DNA of 64,000 nucleotides, from contig JAYVMW010000024.1 of NCBI GenBank assembly GCA_043758755.1, positions 1 to 64,000 on the forward strand. Reading direction: 5' to 3'. The DNA comes from Solimicrobium sp043758755 (GTDB lineage Bacteria > Pseudomonadota > Gammaproteobacteria > Burkholderiales > Burkholderiaceae_D). Positions 25,961 through 35,082 of the stretch are shown piece after piece (position 1 is the stretch's first letter; each line of letters begins with the position of its first letter). Both the position numbers and the translations under genes were made by a program. Below the pieces are notes generated by a model. It was not told where the DNA came from. It did not search any database and saw only the letters and a program-made list of their open reading frames with translations.

Positions 25961-26212
25961 CCGGAAAATCGAAATTAATTGACCGTCAACCCATCGGAGC
26001 GCTGTTTAAAGCAATTCCCAACCACTTGCAGGGCGGAACCGACTGTTCACAAGACAGCTTGATTCCGTCTATTTTTTGGGCAACCGAACATGTAGTGCGA
26101 AATTCAAACCTGCGCATTTCCCTGATAGAAGCATAAAAATTTTGGCATTACATTGTCCGGTCAATACAGTCGATTTGGACTAATTTTTTCTTTTTTTAAA
26201 CATGGATCCACG

Positions 26213-26854
26213 ATGACACCGTTACCAGCATTCAGAGCCATTCAGGCCATTTACACACGTAAGAACACAGACAGTTGCAGCGAAAACTCAATGTCAGACG
26301 CCAGTGAAAGTCACGATGGAATTGAGGAAACCATCAGATATGAACTTGAAAAAAATAATGTAGTACATCTGGACCCTCAGGAGCATAATTTTCTGTATAA
26401 ATTTGGCTATGCCTTTCTGTATGTGCTCACATTGGGGTTCATTTCAAAGGCACTTGCGTATGCAGACGGATTGAATGCCTTCGAATGCTATGCAGAAAAT
26501 CTCAAAACCATGGTTAAAAATATTGATTCTGCACCTGTGGATCGAGATGGCAATCGACATTGCAAATTTGAAGTCAACAATTTGCCGATGCAAATATACG
26601 AGTTGAACTGCGGACAAATCCATCAATCAACCAGTAACGAGTTCTATAAAAAAACCTTCATTGAATACAGTGGGAAATTGGTTGAATTGCCCGGCATGAC
26701 TATGAGTGACTTGCTGGAATTTATGAAGTCAGATTTTTTCAGCAAAGCCTACGACCCTGATCACGACTATTCTTATAAATCCATCTTGAGAAGGGTTATA
26801 GATCGAGAAAAATTGAACTCAGCTGGAACTCAATCCAATAGACAGGCAACTTGA
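26213..26854 (+). CDS. Hypothetical protein with one or two membrane segments, AT-rich
   Basis: About 213 residues from ATG 26213; an earlier TTG (26153) is possible but less likely. I recognise no domain. Residues around 62-85 (FLYKFGYAFLYVLTLGFISKA) form a hydrophobic segment, preceded by an acidic region (HDGIEETIRYELEKN) and followed by a soluble region with FECYAENLKTM and LPGMTMSDLLEFMKSDFF. Composition is AT-rich like its upstream neighbour, 252 bp away. A weak hairpin (CGGTTC/GAACCG, 26864-26884) follows the stop. Possibly part of a small accessory insertion with the preceding gene. Confidence 0.62.
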   Translation: MTPLPAFRAIQAIYTRKNTDSCSENSMSDASESHDGIEETIRYELEKNNVVHLDPQEHNFLYKFGYAFLYVLTLGFISKALAYADGLNAFECYAENLKTMVKNIDSAPVDRDGNRHCKFEVNNLPMQIYELNCGQIHQSTSNEFYKKTFIEYSGKLVELPGMTMSDLLEFMKSDFFSKAYDPDHDYSYKSILRRVIDREKLNSAGTQSNRQAT

Positions 26855-26919
26855 TTAATGGAACGGTTCTTAATGACTGAACCGGAGCATCACATCTGAC
26901 ATCACTGTGTTAAATAAAC

Positions 26920-27945
26920 CTAAAACATATCCACGTCACTGTTCATACTGGTTTCCTGGACTTTGCCGGACGCAATCAACTGCTCGTAAAACACCGTCTG
27001 ATTTCGTCCATGTTCTTTGGCGTAATACAACGCTTTGTCAGCGCGGTCCATGATCGTAACCGAAAGGTCGGAAGGATTGATGAATGTGGCACCGATGCTT
27101 ACGGTGACATGTCCCACCTGCGGAAAGTAATGCGCTTCGACCACTTTGCGAAACCGCTCCATGATGGTTTCAGCCAGAGCGGCGTTGACATTTCTTAACA
27201 CTGCGACAAACTCCTCGCCACCAACCCGGAACAACTGATCGTATTCGCGAAAAGTTTCAGTCATGCATTGAGAAAAATGCAGCAGTACTTCATCACCCAC
27301 CAGATGCCCGAAATTGTCATTGACGCTTTTGAAGCGGTCAATATCAAACAGGGCCAGGCAATACTGAACCTTGTCGGCATCGCGCTTATTGTTCTCACCC
27401 AGCGAAATAATAATCTGCATCATCTTGTCGTCGAATGATTTCCGGTTAAGCAGACCGGAAAGATGATCGCGCTGATTGTCGTTGAGCAAAGCCAGATAGT
27501 TCCGATAAAAGCCGATAAAAATGGATACCATTTCCTGATTCTGCTGTGTCAACTGCTTGCTTTCTATCGTCAGAAAACCATTGACGCCCTTGGAATTTGC
27601 GATGGGAAAAACAGTGCGGCAGGTTGGATCGGCTCCCTGGCTGATTTCTTCAACGATCATCTCTGACCGGTTGATCACTTCCAGATATTGCGGATGATTG
27701 TTGAGCGGCATCGGCTCAGGCATAACCTCTTCAAGACGATCGTCATAACCGACCCGCACCAGAAATGCCTGCGGGTGATCGGTTGCCAACTGTTTTAAAG
27801 TGCGGATTTCATACAGGTTGATGGAGTCGGCGACGATAATATTACTCAGTGTTTGAATAATGGATATCTGGAATGCCTTGATCTCGGGCTTTTCAATTAA
27901 TTTTGCCAGTGACAGCAAAAGCGCGGATACATCTGAATTTGCCAT
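26920..27945 (-). CDS. Diguanylate cyclase with N-terminal GAF-like sensor domain
   Basis: A 341-residue cytosolic protein that should make cyclic di-GMP from GTP. The C-terminal catalytic domain (about 155-330) carries the active-site motif GGEEF at 242-246 and the product-inhibition I-site REYD at 233-236 with the normal five-residue spacing. It also has the metal/substrate segment DIDRFKSVNDNFGH. Residues 1-150 have the mixed alpha/beta pattern of a GAF-like domain, ending in a helix. The sensed signal is unknown. It is monocistronic on the minus strand. Confidence 0.88.
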   Translation of the reverse strand: MANSDVSALLLSLAKLIEKPEIKAFQISIIQTLSNIIVADSINLYEIRTLKQLATDHPQAFLVRVGYDDRLEEVMPEPMPLNNHPQYLEVINRSEMIVEEISQGADPTCRTVFPIANSKGVNGFLTIESKQLTQQNQEMVSIFIGFYRNYLALLNDNQRDHLSGLLNRKSFDDKMMQIIISLGENNKRDADKVQYCLALFDIDRFKSVNDNFGHLVGDEVLLHFSQCMTETFREYDQLFRVGGEEFVAVLRNVNAALAETIMERFRKVVEAHYFPQVGHVTVSIGATFINPSDLSVTIMDRADKALYYAKEHGRNQTVFYEQLIASGKVQETSMNSDVDMF

Positions 27946-28096
27946 AAATATAAGTTATCGGTGCCCTGCACAGGTCGCAATGCGGTAATGGAATATAGTC
28001 GGCAATGATACCCGGAAAAGGGGCTTCACTCCGCGTCTCTGCCAGTAAATAGTAGTTCATGACAACAGATTTTGCGAGTTCATTTCAATTTCCAAA

Positions 28097-28705
28097 CTAA
28101 TTATTCAGTGCTTTTTCGATATCACTGGTCAATGTACGGCTGTCCGGCGTGGTAATACTCAGGTAATGGTCAACGATATTGCCTTTGCGATCAATTAAAT
28201 ATTTATGAAAATTCCATTTTGGAGTTGAACCGGTAGCCTTGATCAAAGCCACGTAAAGGGGATTGGCCTGATCGCCCTGCACCGAAGATTTTGCAAACAT
28301 GGGAAATTTCACGCCATAGGTGTTATAGCAAAAATCAGCAATTTCCTTGGAACTGCCAGGTTCCTGTTTGCCAAAATCGTTGGAAGGAAATCCCAGCACC
28401 ACCAACCCCCTGCTGGCATATTTGGCATACAGCGCTTCCAACCCTTCGTACTGCGATGTGAATCCGCAAAAACTGGCCGTATTCACAACAAGGATCACCT
28501 TGCCTGCGTATTGACACAGATCCTGTTTAGAATTGTCCTGAAGCCGGTTGAAGGTAAATTGCAAGATTGCCGGACAGGCCGGCGCTGCTGTGGAATTTAC
28601 TACAGTGGTAACCGCAGCTGGAGACGCGGTCTGAGCACCGGAACTGAAAGCCAGCAGGGCCAGAAATGCCACACAAACGATTTTAAAATTGACATGCAGT
28701 TTCAT
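28097..28705 (-). CDS. Exported glutathione peroxidase (Cys-type)
   Basis: A 202-residue thiol peroxidase of the glutathione peroxidase family. An N-terminal signal peptide (about residues 1-24, ending FSSGAQ) places it outside the cytoplasm, unlike the usual cytosolic BtuE. The catalytic Cys80 (NTASFCGFTSQYEG) replaces selenocysteine. The Gln (SNDFGKQEPG) and Trp (KWNFHKYLI) of the catalytic set are present. ATG 28705 follows a GAGGA ribosome site 7 nt upstream. Electron donor is unknown; thioredoxin-like donors are usual for Cys-type enzymes. Divergent from waaA. Confidence 0.88.
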   Translation of the reverse strand: MKLHVNFKIVCVAFLALLAFSSGAQTASPAAVTTVVNSTAAPACPAILQFTFNRLQDNSKQDLCQYAGKVILVVNTASFCGFTSQYEGLEALYAKYASRGLVVLGFPSNDFGKQEPGSSKEIADFCYNTYGVKFPMFAKSSVQGDQANPLYVALIKATGSTPKWNFHKYLIDRKGNIVDHYLSITTPDSRTLTSDIEKALNN

Positions 28706-28814
28706 CGTAAATCCTCGTTGATAAATTGGAATGGCCAACTTTATCACCAGTTCGAATTTTGCGTGTGATATCAAAAATCAGGGATAATGCCGCCTTACCT
28801 GGAATAATAGCCCC

Positions 28815-30086
28815 ATGCGCATTTTATATACCCTGATCTGGATACTGGCTCTACCTCTTGTACTTGCACGACTTTACGCGCGCGCGCGCAAAGAACCGGG
28901 GTACCGGCAACACATTGGTGAACGGTTCGGCCGATACACCGGCGCTCCATCGGTTGAGCCAATGATCTGGATCCATGCAGTCTCGGTCGGAGAAACCCGG
29001 GCTGCAGAACCGCTGATACGTCAGCTGACAGAAATCTGGCCGCAGCACCGCATTCTGCTCACGCACATGACTCCCACGGGGCGCGCCACCGGAACGATGC
29101 TGTTTCAGGATGAACTGCGCAGTAACAGGCTGGTGCAGTGCTATTTGCCCTACGATATCCCGTTTCTGATCAATCGCCTGATTCGGCACTTTAAGCCGGT
29201 CATCTGCATTCTGATGGAAACTGAAGTCTGGCCCAATCTGATTTACACCTGCCATCAACAAGCCATTCCGGTCGCACTGGTGAATGCCAGACTGTCACCC
29301 AAATCCCTGAAAAAGGCGCAGCGCATGCCCGGCCTGATCCGTCCGGCCAGTGCGGCGCTTACCTGTGTGGCCGCGCAAACCGCATCTGACGCGCAACGCA
29401 TTGCGCAACTCGGCGCACCACGGGTAGTCGTCACCGGCAACAGCAAATTTGATGTCAGCGTACCGGCTGAAAAAATTACCGCTGGCGACGCATTGCGTGC
29501 GCATTGGGGAGCGCGCAAGGTATTGTTATGCGCCTCGACACGCGAGGGCGAAGAAGAACTGATCCTGGATGCATTTCTGAAAGCCGGGCAGAAAGACCTG
29601 CTGCTGCTGATCGTCCCGCGCCACCCACAGCGTTTTGATCAGGTTGAACAGTTGCTGCAACAGCGCCAGATTCCGATGCTGCGCAAATCACGGCTGGATC
29701 AAAATCCCGTCCCTGCGCAAGTGCAGGTCGTGCTGGGCGACACCATGGGCGAAATGGCCAGTTACTATGTCAGCTGCGATCTGGCCTTTATTGGCGGCAG
29801 CCTGCTGCGACTGGGAGGACAGAATCTGATCGAAGCCTGCGCAGTTGCCAAACCCGTGCTGATTGGTCCGCACACTTTTAATTTTGATGCGATCAGTACC
29901 GATGCGATCAACGCGGACGCAGCAATCCGGATCGGAGATCCCGCAGAATTATTCGATAAAGTCAGCGCACTGATGGCAGACGATACACGCAGATTGGCAA
30001 TGGGGCAAAACGCGCTGGCCTTTGCCCGATTGCACCGCGGCGCCACCGCACGCACGGTGGCACTGCTTGAAGAATTAATGCAATAA
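28815..30086 (+). CDS. waaA: 3-deoxy-D-manno-octulosonic acid transferase WaaA
   Basis: A 423-residue inner-membrane-anchored GT30 glycosyltransferase that adds Kdo residues to lipid IVA. The N-terminal hydrophobic anchor, the catalytic-region motif IHAVSVGETRAAEPL, LMETEVWPNLI and the donor-site block GGSLLRLGGQNLIEACAVAKPVL are intact. It lies divergent from the glutathione peroxidase. Its 3' end overlaps the convergent tolC-like gene by 12 nt. Its substrate is made by the lpx genes further along this window. Confidence 0.95.
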   Translation: MRILYTLIWILALPLVLARLYARARKEPGYRQHIGERFGRYTGAPSVEPMIWIHAVSVGETRAAEPLIRQLTEIWPQHRILLTHMTPTGRATGTMLFQDELRSNRLVQCYLPYDIPFLINRLIRHFKPVICILMETEVWPNLIYTCHQQAIPVALVNARLSPKSLKKAQRMPGLIRPASAALTCVAAQTASDAQRIAQLGAPRVVVTGNSKFDVSVPAEKITAGDALRAHWGARKVLLCASTREGEEELILDAFLKAGQKDLLLLIVPRHPQRFDQVEQLLQQRQIPMLRKSRLDQNPVPAQVQVVLGDTMGEMASYYVSCDLAFIGGSLLRLGGQNLIEACAVAKPVLIGPHTFNFDAISTDAINADAAIRIGDPAELFDKVSALMADDTRRLAMGQNALAFARLHRGATARTVALLEELMQ

Positions 30087-31427
30087 GGTGTTGATCTGAA
30101 CCAGATCTTCTTCTTTTAATGACGCCGATGCTGATTTGAGACGCAATCCGTTCATGATCGTGTCGTAGCGCGCCTTGGCCAGATTCTGCTGCGTGGTATA
30201 TAACTGCTGCTGTGCATTGAGTACATCGATATTGATCCGCACACCGACTTCATAACCCAGTTTGTTCGACTGCAGGGACGACTGGCTCGATATTTCTGCC
30301 TGCTCATAAGCCCTGACCTGCGCCAGACCGCTGTTGACGCCCAGATAGGCAGAGCGCGCCGCCAGTGCCGCATTGCGCCGCGCCGCTTCATAGTCATCGC
30401 CGGCCTTGTCTTCCAGAGCAATCGCTTCACGCACTTTACTGGTCACCGCAAAGCCTGAAAAAATCGGAACGTTGAGCTGTATGCCCACGCTTTTCGATTC
30501 GGCGACAAATGCCGGTTGCTGCATGACAGGAATGGCCGAGTTGCTGGAACGGCCAACGTTGGCAACCAGATCCAGCGTTGGCAGATGTCCGGCCCGATTG
30601 AGAGAAATGCTCCGTTTGGCGATTTCCTGATTAATCTGGGCACCAACCACCCCGTAATTATTGTGTTCGGCGGCGCTGACCCAGTCGTTGATATTCAGCG
30701 GTTCCGGCGCAGTCAGCTGCACACCTTTTCGCAAAGGCATCAGTGCAGCCGGTTCATGTCCTATGATCTGCTGGAGGGTGCTGCGTTTGATTTCCAGATC
30801 ATTTTGCGCGGCAAATTCCTGTGCGACGGCCAGATCGTAGCGTGCCTGTGCCTCGTGCTGGTCGGTGATGGTGGTGGTACCGACTTCAAAATTACGCTTG
30901 GCAAACGCCAGTTGTTCAGTAATGGCCGTTTTATTGGCCTGCACGGACTCCAGAGTATCCTGAGCTGACAGCACGTCAAAATAAGCCTGCGATACCCGGA
31001 TCATCAGATCCAGCCTGGCCTGACCGAATTGCGCTTCGCTGACAGTAACCAGCAATTTGCTCTGCTCGAATTGCTGCCAGTTTTCCCAGTGGAATAAAGG
31101 TTGCGACAACTGCACTGCATAATTGTTGCTGAGGGCGCGTCCGCCATTGATCCCGGTTGAACCTACCGTGTAATTCGCTTCCGACAGTGAATTGGTTCCG
31201 ACCAAATTCACAGCGGGCATTAACAGCGCACGTCCCTGCACGGACTTTTCCTGACCGGCGGTCAGCGCGGCTCTCGCACCGGCATAGACCGGATCATTCT
31301 GCAAGGCATCCTGATAGGTTTGCAGCAGATCGGCGGCCTGCACCGGCACCGAAAATAATCCACAGGTCATCAGTGACAGGATTAAAGCGGGATAAAGGCT
31401 GGTTCTGGATCTGTCAGTTTTTAACAT
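30075..31427 (-). CDS. tolC: TolC-family outer-membrane channel protein
   Basis: A 450-residue exported protein forming the trimeric outer-membrane duct for type I secretion or drug efflux. A signal peptide (MLKTDRSRTSLYPALIL to VQAAD) is followed by two TolC repeats, visible as ALQNDPVYAGARAAL near residue 35 and the mirrored helices around 220-260. The C-terminal half includes LNVPIFSGFAVTSKV and the late INIDVLNAQQQLYTTQQNLAKARYD motif. The frame is open to 31457, but ATG 31427 gives a complete signal. Not beside an inner-membrane pump, so it is likely a shared channel. Confidence 0.9.
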   Translation of the reverse strand: MLKTDRSRTSLYPALILSLMTCGLFSVPVQAADLLQTYQDALQNDPVYAGARAALTAGQEKSVQGRALLMPAVNLVGTNSLSEANYTVGSTGINGGRALSNNYAVQLSQPLFHWENWQQFEQSKLLVTVSEAQFGQARLDLMIRVSQAYFDVLSAQDTLESVQANKTAITEQLAFAKRNFEVGTTTITDQHEAQARYDLAVAQEFAAQNDLEIKRSTLQQIIGHEPAALMPLRKGVQLTAPEPLNINDWVSAAEHNNYGVVGAQINQEIAKRSISLNRAGHLPTLDLVANVGRSSNSAIPVMQQPAFVAESKSVGIQLNVPIFSGFAVTSKVREAIALEDKAGDDYEAARRNAALAARSAYLGVNSGLAQVRAYEQAEISSQSSLQSNKLGYEVGVRINIDVLNAQQQLYTTQQNLAKARYDTIMNGLRLKSASASLKEEDLVQINTLLH

Positions 31428-31478
31428 AGTAATGACTCCGCAAAGATAAGTTACCAAAATGGATAGGTATTAACAGAC

Positions 31479-31499
31479 AAAGCCCGGCAGGGCTTTTTT
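31479..31499. terminator. Intrinsic terminator-like hairpin
   Basis: AAAGCCC, 4-nt loop and GGGCTTT, followed by further T residues on the plus strand. On the minus strand the downstream stretch is TTTGTCTGTT, so termination after the rhodanese gene is weaker. It lies between the tolC-like start and the rhodanese end. Confidence 0.55.
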
Positions 31500-31648
31500 A
31501 CATGCCGTGCACTGTATTGAAATGCGGCCGAAGCAGCCAGCAAAATGCGACCAATTGCCGGTTCGGTGGTGTGAGATGTCCGCAGAGGTGGCAAATCCAG
31601 TTTGAACGCCTGTCCCGCACTGTCTGCGCCACCGCCAGAAATCACCAC

Positions 31649-31987
31649 TTAATAGGTTGCCATTTCGGGATCAACCTGCGTCGCCCAGGCATGTATGCCA
31701 CCGGTCAGATTGATGACATTGGCGTAGCCGTACTGATTCAAAAACCGTTTGACCTGCATGCTGCGCGCCCCGTGATGGCACACGCAGACTATCACGGCAT
31801 CCTTATCCAGCTCGTCGAGACGGGTCGGAACGGTATGCATGGGCATGTGGACGCTTCCGGAAATCTGGCAGCGCTGCACTTCAGTGAGTTCTCTCACATC
31901 CAGCAGCACGGGAACAGCTCTGGCCGAATCAGCCAGCCATTGCGCCAGTTCAGGCGCAGTGATCTGCTCAGGAACCAATTCGCTCAT
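31649..31987 (-). CDS. Single-domain rhodanese-like protein
   Basis: A 112-residue rhodanese fold, cytoplasmic. It has LLDVREXXE (residues about 28-36) and the active-site loop CHHGARSM, whose Cys would carry a persulfide, followed by LNQYGYANVINLTGGIHAW. Such single-domain proteins act as thiosulfate sulfurtransferases or sulfur carriers; which one is unclear. It lies 3 bp downstream of the Pcm-like methyltransferase gene and upstream of the tolC-like gene, an arrangement I recall as common in Burkholderiales. Confidence 0.88.
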   Translation of the reverse strand: MSELVPEQITAPELAQWLADSARAVPVLLDVRELTEVQRCQISGSVHMPMHTVPTRLDELDKDAVIVCVCHHGARSMQVKRFLNQYGYANVINLTGGIHAWATQVDPEMATY

Positions 31988-31990
31988 TAC

Positions 31991-32644
31991 TTAAAATGTA
32001 AAGGCTGAAACTGCATCAGCATTGGCGATGGCTGAAACACTGGTATCAAACAGTGGTTTGGTGTCAAACGCCGATTCTGAAAGTTTGGTGATCAGATAGG
32101 CGGTCATGACGGGAGCGGAACCAAGTATGACGAACATGCGTCCACCCGGTTTGAGCTGCTGCTTGAACTCTTCAGGCAGAATCTGCAGGGAACCTGTTAT
32201 GACGATGACATCGTACGGTGCACCATCTGACCAGCCTTTGGAGGCATCACCCTGAACAATACTGACGTTGGCAACACCTTCGCGGTGCAAAGCCTGCTGG
32301 GCAGCAGAAAAAATAGCCGGTGAATTTTCCACGCAAGTGACGTGCCGGGCATGAAATGCCAGCAGCGCAGGCAGGTATCCGGTACCGGAACCCACCACCA
32401 GGGCGCTCTCGTGTTTTTTAATTGCGACATCCTGCACGATGTGGGCTTCAATTTTGGGGGTCAGGGACAGACTGCCGTCGGCCAGCGGCAATTCGGTATC
32501 CATAAAGGCCAGCGACTTTTGCTTTTCGGGTAAGAATTTTTCGCGCTTTACGATGGTCAATAATTCCAGCACACCCTTGTCAAGCACATTCCAGGGGCGA
32601 ATTTGTTGTTCGATCATGTTAAATCGGGCTTGTTCATTTTTCAT
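31991..32644 (-). CDS. Protein-L-isoaspartate O-methyltransferase family protein
   Basis: A 217-residue class I SAM-dependent methyltransferase of the PCMT family. It has NMIEQQIRPWNVLD at the N-terminus, a SAM-binding loop ALVVGSGTGYLPALLA, and APYDVIVITGSLQILPEEF with the final catalytic-core strands. Compared with classical Pcm, the post-I motif is degenerate, so whether it repairs isoaspartyl residues or methylates another substrate is uncertain. First gene before rhodanese, 3 bp apart. Confidence 0.82.
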   Translation of the reverse strand: MKNEQARFNMIEQQIRPWNVLDKGVLELLTIVKREKFLPEKQKSLAFMDTELPLADGSLSLTPKIEAHIVQDVAIKKHESALVVGSGTGYLPALLAFHARHVTCVENSPAIFSAAQQALHREGVANVSIVQGDASKGWSDGAPYDVIVITGSLQILPEEFKQQLKPGGRMFVILGSAPVMTAYLITKLSESAFDTKPLFDTSVSAIANADAVSAFTF

Positions 32645-32765
32645 TATTTATTCTCGCAATAAGGCAAAAAACATCATTCTACAATGCAACAGCGGTATTT
32701 CCATCGAATTTTCCAACTGCATCCGCGCAAAACCGATGTCAGATCCGCCAATTTATGATTCAGGG

Positions 32766-33497
32766 TTATGACTCGGGACTCAACAGCGCCAGATGGCGCG
32801 GCTCCAGATAACACCATTCACCTTCTTCAAGGCCCAGTTCTGACAGGGCAAGGCCGCCAACAGCGATCCGCTGCAACTTTGAACAGTGATTTCCGGCAGC
32901 TGCAAGCATACGTTTAACCTGATGGTATTTGCCTTGTTCCAGAACAATCTCGCATTGGAATTCGGCCACTTTTTTGCAGATCAAGGCAAACAGTGGCGCC
33001 GGTTCATCGTGCAACTGAACACCTCCGAGCATTTGCTCAATGAGTTGATCAGTAACCGGGTCCTGGGTTGTGGCCAGATAAACTTTGGGAACATGCCGTT
33101 TGGGCGAGGATTGCGCATGGATGAAGGCGCCGTCATCTGACAGCAGCAGCAGCCCGGTCGTATCATGATCGAGCCGCCCTACCGGCTGCACGTCGCGCCA
33201 GCCGCATTGCTCTGACAATAGTGTCAAAACGCCTGGATGGTGACTGGGCTTTCTTGAGCATTCAAAATTGGCCGGCTTGTTCAGGGCAATGTACACATGC
33301 TCGCGATAAGGCCACATTTCGCCAAACAGTTCAAAATGCAGCCCCTCGGTCTGAAATGTACTGCGGTAATCTGTGACTGCGGTGCCATCAATTTTTACTT
33401 CACCGTCGGCGATCAGACTCCGACACCATTTTCGGGTGCCGAATCCCTGCGACTGCAGGATACGATCCAGTGATAATTTCGGGGATATTTTTGTCAT
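32766..33497 (-). CDS. rsuA: 16S rRNA pseudouridine synthase, RsuA type
   Basis: A 243-residue enzyme of the RsuA/RluB/E/F family that isomerises uridine in rRNA, probably U516 of 16S. It carries an S4-like N-terminal RNA-binding domain (LDRILQSQGFGTRKWCRSLI). The catalytic Asp lies in VGRLDHDTTGLLLL, and QGKYHQVKRMLAAAGN is characteristic of RsuA. ATG 33497 (MTKISPKL) is preferred; the frame is open to 33551. Monocistronic, downstream of a diguanylate cyclase gene. Confidence 0.85.
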   Translation of the reverse strand: MTKISPKLSLDRILQSQGFGTRKWCRSLIADGEVKIDGTAVTDYRSTFQTEGLHFELFGEMWPYREHVYIALNKPANFECSRKPSHHPGVLTLLSEQCGWRDVQPVGRLDHDTTGLLLLSDDGAFIHAQSSPKRHVPKVYLATTQDPVTDQLIEQMLGGVQLHDEPAPLFALICKKVAEFQCEIVLEQGKYHQVKRMLAAAGNHCSKLQRIAVGGLALSELGLEEGEWCYLEPRHLALLSPES

Positions 33498-33572
33498 GGG
33501 GCGAACTTTAGCAGATGTGCCAATGCTCGGGAAGTCATTCAGGCCAGCCACTCCTTGCGGCCAGCCAGTATC

Positions 33573-34781
33573 TCAGGCGACCGCGACTTCCATGTTGTCC
33601 TGCGTGTGATAAACAGGTACCGGAGTCGGTTTGCTGCCAATGACCTTGTTGCGGCCATTTCTTTTGGCCTGATACAAAGCCTGATCAGCCATTTCAACCA
33701 ATTCGTCAAAACTCTGCTGTACCCCACGTCGTTCTGCCACGCCGATACTGACTGTAAACCGGTGTCCGTCCGGTAAAACCGGCAGGGCAATATTGCTGAT
33801 CGCGATCCGGATCCGGTCCGCCACATCGCAGGCATGTTTGAGACTGGTATCCGGCAGCATCACCAGAAATTCTTCTCCGCCAAAGCGCGCCAGAATATCT
33901 TCAGCGCGCAGACCGCCCTGAATTTTCTGAGCAATGGCGATCAGCACCGCGTCACCTGCAGCGTGTCCATAGGCATCGTTGATTTTTTTAAAATGGTCGG
34001 CATCGATCATCAACACGCTGATCAGGGTTCCGCGTCGGTTGCTGCGCGCGATATCCCGTTCGGCCAAAGTAATCAAGGCGCGACGGTTGAACACGTTAGT
34101 CAGTGGGTCGTGGGTAGCCTGCTGTTGCAGGTCCATTTGCAGCCGGTGACTGGTAATGACAATGAGCATGATCGTTTGCGCAAAGCCGAGCACGATATTG
34201 ACGATCAGCGCGCCACTGTGCCAGACCGAATTTGAAATATGGTTTGCGTCTGTCAGATAGGAACCAACCAAATGAATACACAGGCTGACTATGTAAGCGG
34301 CACTGAGAATTGCCACCAGTCGCAAACTGCCGTGCAATTCGTCGCGTTGCGCAGAAAAACAGCAGTAAATCGAATAACCGAAGAAAACACTGGATGCAAT
34401 GGTAAATAAGACGATGCCGCCAATGCCACGCAGATCTACCGAATACGCAAGTGCGTAAGCCAGGCAGAATATGACACACATGATTCGAAGCAGACTCCAC
34501 TGGGGGCGCTTGCCCGAAACCAGTGCCACACCAAATGCGATATGCATGCTGCCCCAGATGATGAGCATGTAGGAAAGTATGGTGATCAAAGGAGGGGAAA
34601 TTACTTCAACTAAGACTACCAGGCATAAACCCAAGGCAATAAGCCCATTTCCCCGGGCCCATTCTGCAACATAAGCAGAATTGTAATGAACCTGACGTAC
34701 GTAAAACATCAGCAATGCCTGTGTAATGCTCAGTACGGCCAGTACCAGATAAATTGTACGAACATCCAGATTTGTGAACAT
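33573..34781 (-). CDS. Membrane-anchored diguanylate cyclase (GGDEF)
   Basis: A 402-residue inner-membrane protein. The first 215 residues contain about six hydrophobic segments, a membrane sensory module of unknown signal. The catalytic domain (about 220-395) has GGEEF at 301-305 and the inhibitory I-site RAED at 292-295, so the enzyme should make c-di-GMP and be product-inhibited. ATG 34781 has a strong AGGGGAG site; the TTG at 34796 is discarded. It lies upstream of, and divergent from, ahpC, with a 301-bp AT-rich gap. Confidence 0.9.
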   Translation of the reverse strand: MFTNLDVRTIYLVLAVLSITQALLMFYVRQVHYNSAYVAEWARGNGLIALGLCLVVLVEVISPPLITILSYMLIIWGSMHIAFGVALVSGKRPQWSLLRIMCVIFCLAYALAYSVDLRGIGGIVLFTIASSVFFGYSIYCCFSAQRDELHGSLRLVAILSAAYIVSLCIHLVGSYLTDANHISNSVWHSGALIVNIVLGFAQTIMLIVITSHRLQMDLQQQATHDPLTNVFNRRALITLAERDIARSNRRGTLISVLMIDADHFKKINDAYGHAAGDAVLIAIAQKIQGGLRAEDILARFGGEEFLVMLPDTSLKHACDVADRIRIAISNIALPVLPDGHRFTVSIGVAERRGVQQSFDELVEMADQALYQAKRNGRNKVIGSKPTPVPVYHTQDNMEVAVA

Positions 34782-35082
34782 CCACTCCCCTTTCAACGTC
34801 TTTGATGACTTTTAATAATTATTTTTTTACTGTATTGCCGAAATGATCCGACAACCGATAGCAAATTGAAAAATCATATCTGCTACACAATTAGGCTACA
34901 TAGTAGTGTGGTTTAGTTTTCGCGGCGACAACTATTTAACCAATTTCATCATTTTTGCAAATATTTATAACAAAAAGACTATTGATAGTTAAAACCAATT
35001 AACTTAATTCAATTAATCAATTTTACTAATTCAACACGATGGCCTACCATTCGAACTCCTCCAACCACACAAGGAAATCATC
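34782..35082. other. AT-rich divergent intergenic region upstream of ahpC
   Basis: 301 bp, markedly AT-rich, no open frame of note. It must hold promoters for ahpC and the membrane diguanylate cyclase. Short dyads are present, CTACATAGTAG (34896-34906) and CTATTGATAG (34979-34988). They resemble but do not match the spaced ATAG/CTAT pattern of OxyR sites, so I do not assign OxyR. Confidence 0.6.

Noticed and set aside
26043..26057. CTGT...ACAG dyad near the orphan genes, like a LexA box
   Set aside because: The spacer is 7 bases instead of 8, and no promoter or SOS-type gene is adjacent.
31451..31648. 65-codon minus-strand frame between rhodanese and tolC genes
   Set aside because: Runs through the terminator hairpin at 31479-31499 and has no ribosome site or recognisable product.
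34857..34988. OxyR binding site upstream of ahpC
   Set aside because: Short dyads exist, but the four-fold ATAG/CTAT spacing of a real OxyR site is not met.
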